NCBI GenBank assembly: GCA_944372745.1
Contig: CALWAB010000029.1
Location: 1 to 5,931, forward strand
Direction: 5' to 3'
DNA length: 5,931 nucleotides
DNA from: an uncultured Clostridia bacterium
GTDB lineage: Bacteria > Bacillota > Clostridia > Christensenellales > UBA1242
Part shown: one piece after another, positions 5,464-5,931 of the stretch
Layout of the letters: each line of letters begins with the position of its first letter
Position numbering within the stretch: the stretch's first letter is position 1
Made by a program: the position numbers and the translations under genes
The notes under the pieces: model-generated
The model's input: only the letters and a program-made list of their open reading frames with translations
The model's database searches: none
What the model was told of the DNA's origin: nothing

Positions 5464-5490
5464 TTCTAGGGGATGGAAAATCCCCTAGAA
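5464..5490 (-). other. Perfect hairpin just after dprA
   Basis: TTCTAGGGGA (5464-5473) and its exact complement (5481-5490) form a 10-base-pair stem with a 7-base loop, 22 bases past the dprA stop codon. No T-run follows on the minus strand (CCCTAGTAG comes next), so it is not a standard intrinsic terminator. It may protect the 3' end of dprA mRNA or mark the edge of the structured element. Confidence 0.55.
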
Positions 5491-5512
5491 ATTCCTTTTG
5501 TCTACACTCTCA

Positions 5513-5931
5513 TTATTTTCTTTTTTCATACATATTGCCTGCTAATTTTTTCACAAGTCCTTTGATTTCCATTTTTGTTAATGTTTGCATCAAGGTCTTT
5601 GCGTCAATAGACAATTTGTCTTTTATGTCTTCAAAACTGTTGTTTTCTATCTCTAGTATTTCAAGAATTTGACCTTCCAGCCCGCCTACTTTATCGGTGT
5701 TTGTATTAATCGCTTTGACTTTAGGCGTTATGTAATAATAATTAAATATATCTTTTGTACTCAAAGTACATATTGCTTCTTGATTCCTTATGAGCATATT
5801 AGTACCACTGCTTGCTGAACTTGTGATATTCCCCGGCACGCAAAATACATCTCTATTTTCACTGATTGCGTATTCTTTTGTGTGCATTGTGCCACTATTG
5901 TAAGTCGCTTCTACTATAAGTATGCCACGAG
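5513..5931 (-). CDS. dprA: DNA-processing protein DprA, C-terminal part (5' end off window)
   Basis: DprA loads RecA onto incoming single-stranded DNA during natural transformation and is also widespread in non-competent bacteria. The reading frame stays open to the window edge, so 138 C-terminal residues are visible and the gene continues beyond 5931; the ATG at 5887 is internal. The first visible residues, RGILIVEATYNSGT, followed by NRDVFCVPGNI and SSGTNMLI, are the end of the Rossmann-like DprA/Smf domain (compare the family pattern VVEA-SG, VPG, GTN-LI). The last 60 residues or so (from VGGLEGQIL) fit the winged-helix domain often found at the DprA C-terminus. The order dprA then topA is typical of Firmicutes. 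The two are normally close, but here 521 bases separate them. The N-terminal part, including most nucleotide-fold motifs, cannot be checked. Confidence 0.93.
   Translation of the reverse strand, partial: RGILIVEATYNSGTMHTKEYAISENRDVFCVPGNITSSASSGTNMLIRNQEAICTLSTKDIFNYYYITPKVKAINTNTDKVGGLEGQILEILEIENNSFEDIKDKLSIDAKTLMQTLTKMEIKGLVKKLAGNMYEKRK

Larger units (their letters stand above)
5228..5490 (-). ncRNA. G+C-rich structured intergenic element, dprA-topA gap
   Basis: About 260 bases with no open frame have a base composition unlike their surroundings: 43 of 62 bases in 5311-5372 are G or C, against about one third in the window. It consists of successive inverted repeats (5228-5268, 5311-5372, 5367-5434, 5433-5450, 5464-5490) and an 11-base direct repeat. 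In the main stem the one non-Watson-Crick pair is G-U on the minus strand but A-C on the plus strand, so any RNA is more likely read in the direction of the genes. I do not recognise it as a known riboswitch, T-box or RNA family. It may be a structured RNA, a dispersed intergenic repeat of MITE or REP type, or a leader of topA. The ncRNA type is a provisional label. Confidence 0.35.

Noticed and set aside
5228..5490. Insertion sequence, transposon remnant or tRNA/rRNA gene
   Set aside because: No open frame, no terminal inverted repeats around the whole element and no target duplication were found; no cloverleaf with a T-arm consensus is present.
5885..5887. ATG as the start of a short 124-residue gene
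   Set aside because: The same frame continues upstream to the window edge with DprA-like residues (GILIVEATYNSGT), so this Met is internal to dprA.

Overview
The window is A+T-rich (about one third G+C by eye) and has the gene content of a low-GC Firmicute, most likely a clostridial or related uncultured anaerobe. The evidence is the order dprA, topA, hslV, hslU (a cluster typical of Firmicutes), strong GGAGG-type ribosome binding sites, and TATAAT-type promoters with A/T-rich surroundings. All five protein genes lie on the minus strand, so transcription runs from right to left. Names are assigned from protein motifs only; no database search was possible.

Layout from upstream (right) to downstream (left). 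5513-5931: the 3' part of dprA (DNA uptake/recombination mediator), cut by the window edge. 4992-5512: an unusually long 521-base gap. Its dprA-proximal half (5228-5490) is a G+C-rich, strongly folded, internally repetitive element, and its topA-proximal half is A/T-rich with small hairpins. 2778-4991: topA, a full-length type IA topoisomerase I with three C-terminal zinc fingers. 2698-2777: a short gap with an extended -10 promoter. 2164-2697 and 851-2161: hslV and hslU, the peptidase and ATPase of the HslUV (ClpQY) protease, two bases apart and clearly co-transcribed. 627-850: an A/T-rich gap with the trxA promoter. 312-626: trxA, a small thioredoxin with a CPPC active site, followed by a good intrinsic terminator (271-305). 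1-311: no gene; it holds that terminator, a long purine tract (minus strand) and a good candidate promoter firing leftward out of the window.

The genes are housekeeping: DNA processing and supercoiling (dprA, topA), protein quality control (hslVU) and thiol redox (trxA). Between topA and hslV there is no trmFO or xerC, and after hslU no codY, which are the usual occupants in Bacillus-type genomes. The least explained part is the structured element between dprA and topA. It has several compensated stems, two mutually exclusive folds, an 11-base direct repeat, a cluster of GTAC tetranucleotides, and an embedded promoter that could supply topA with a long structured leader. It is the best candidate here for something undescribed, either a dispersed intergenic repeat or a structured RNA.
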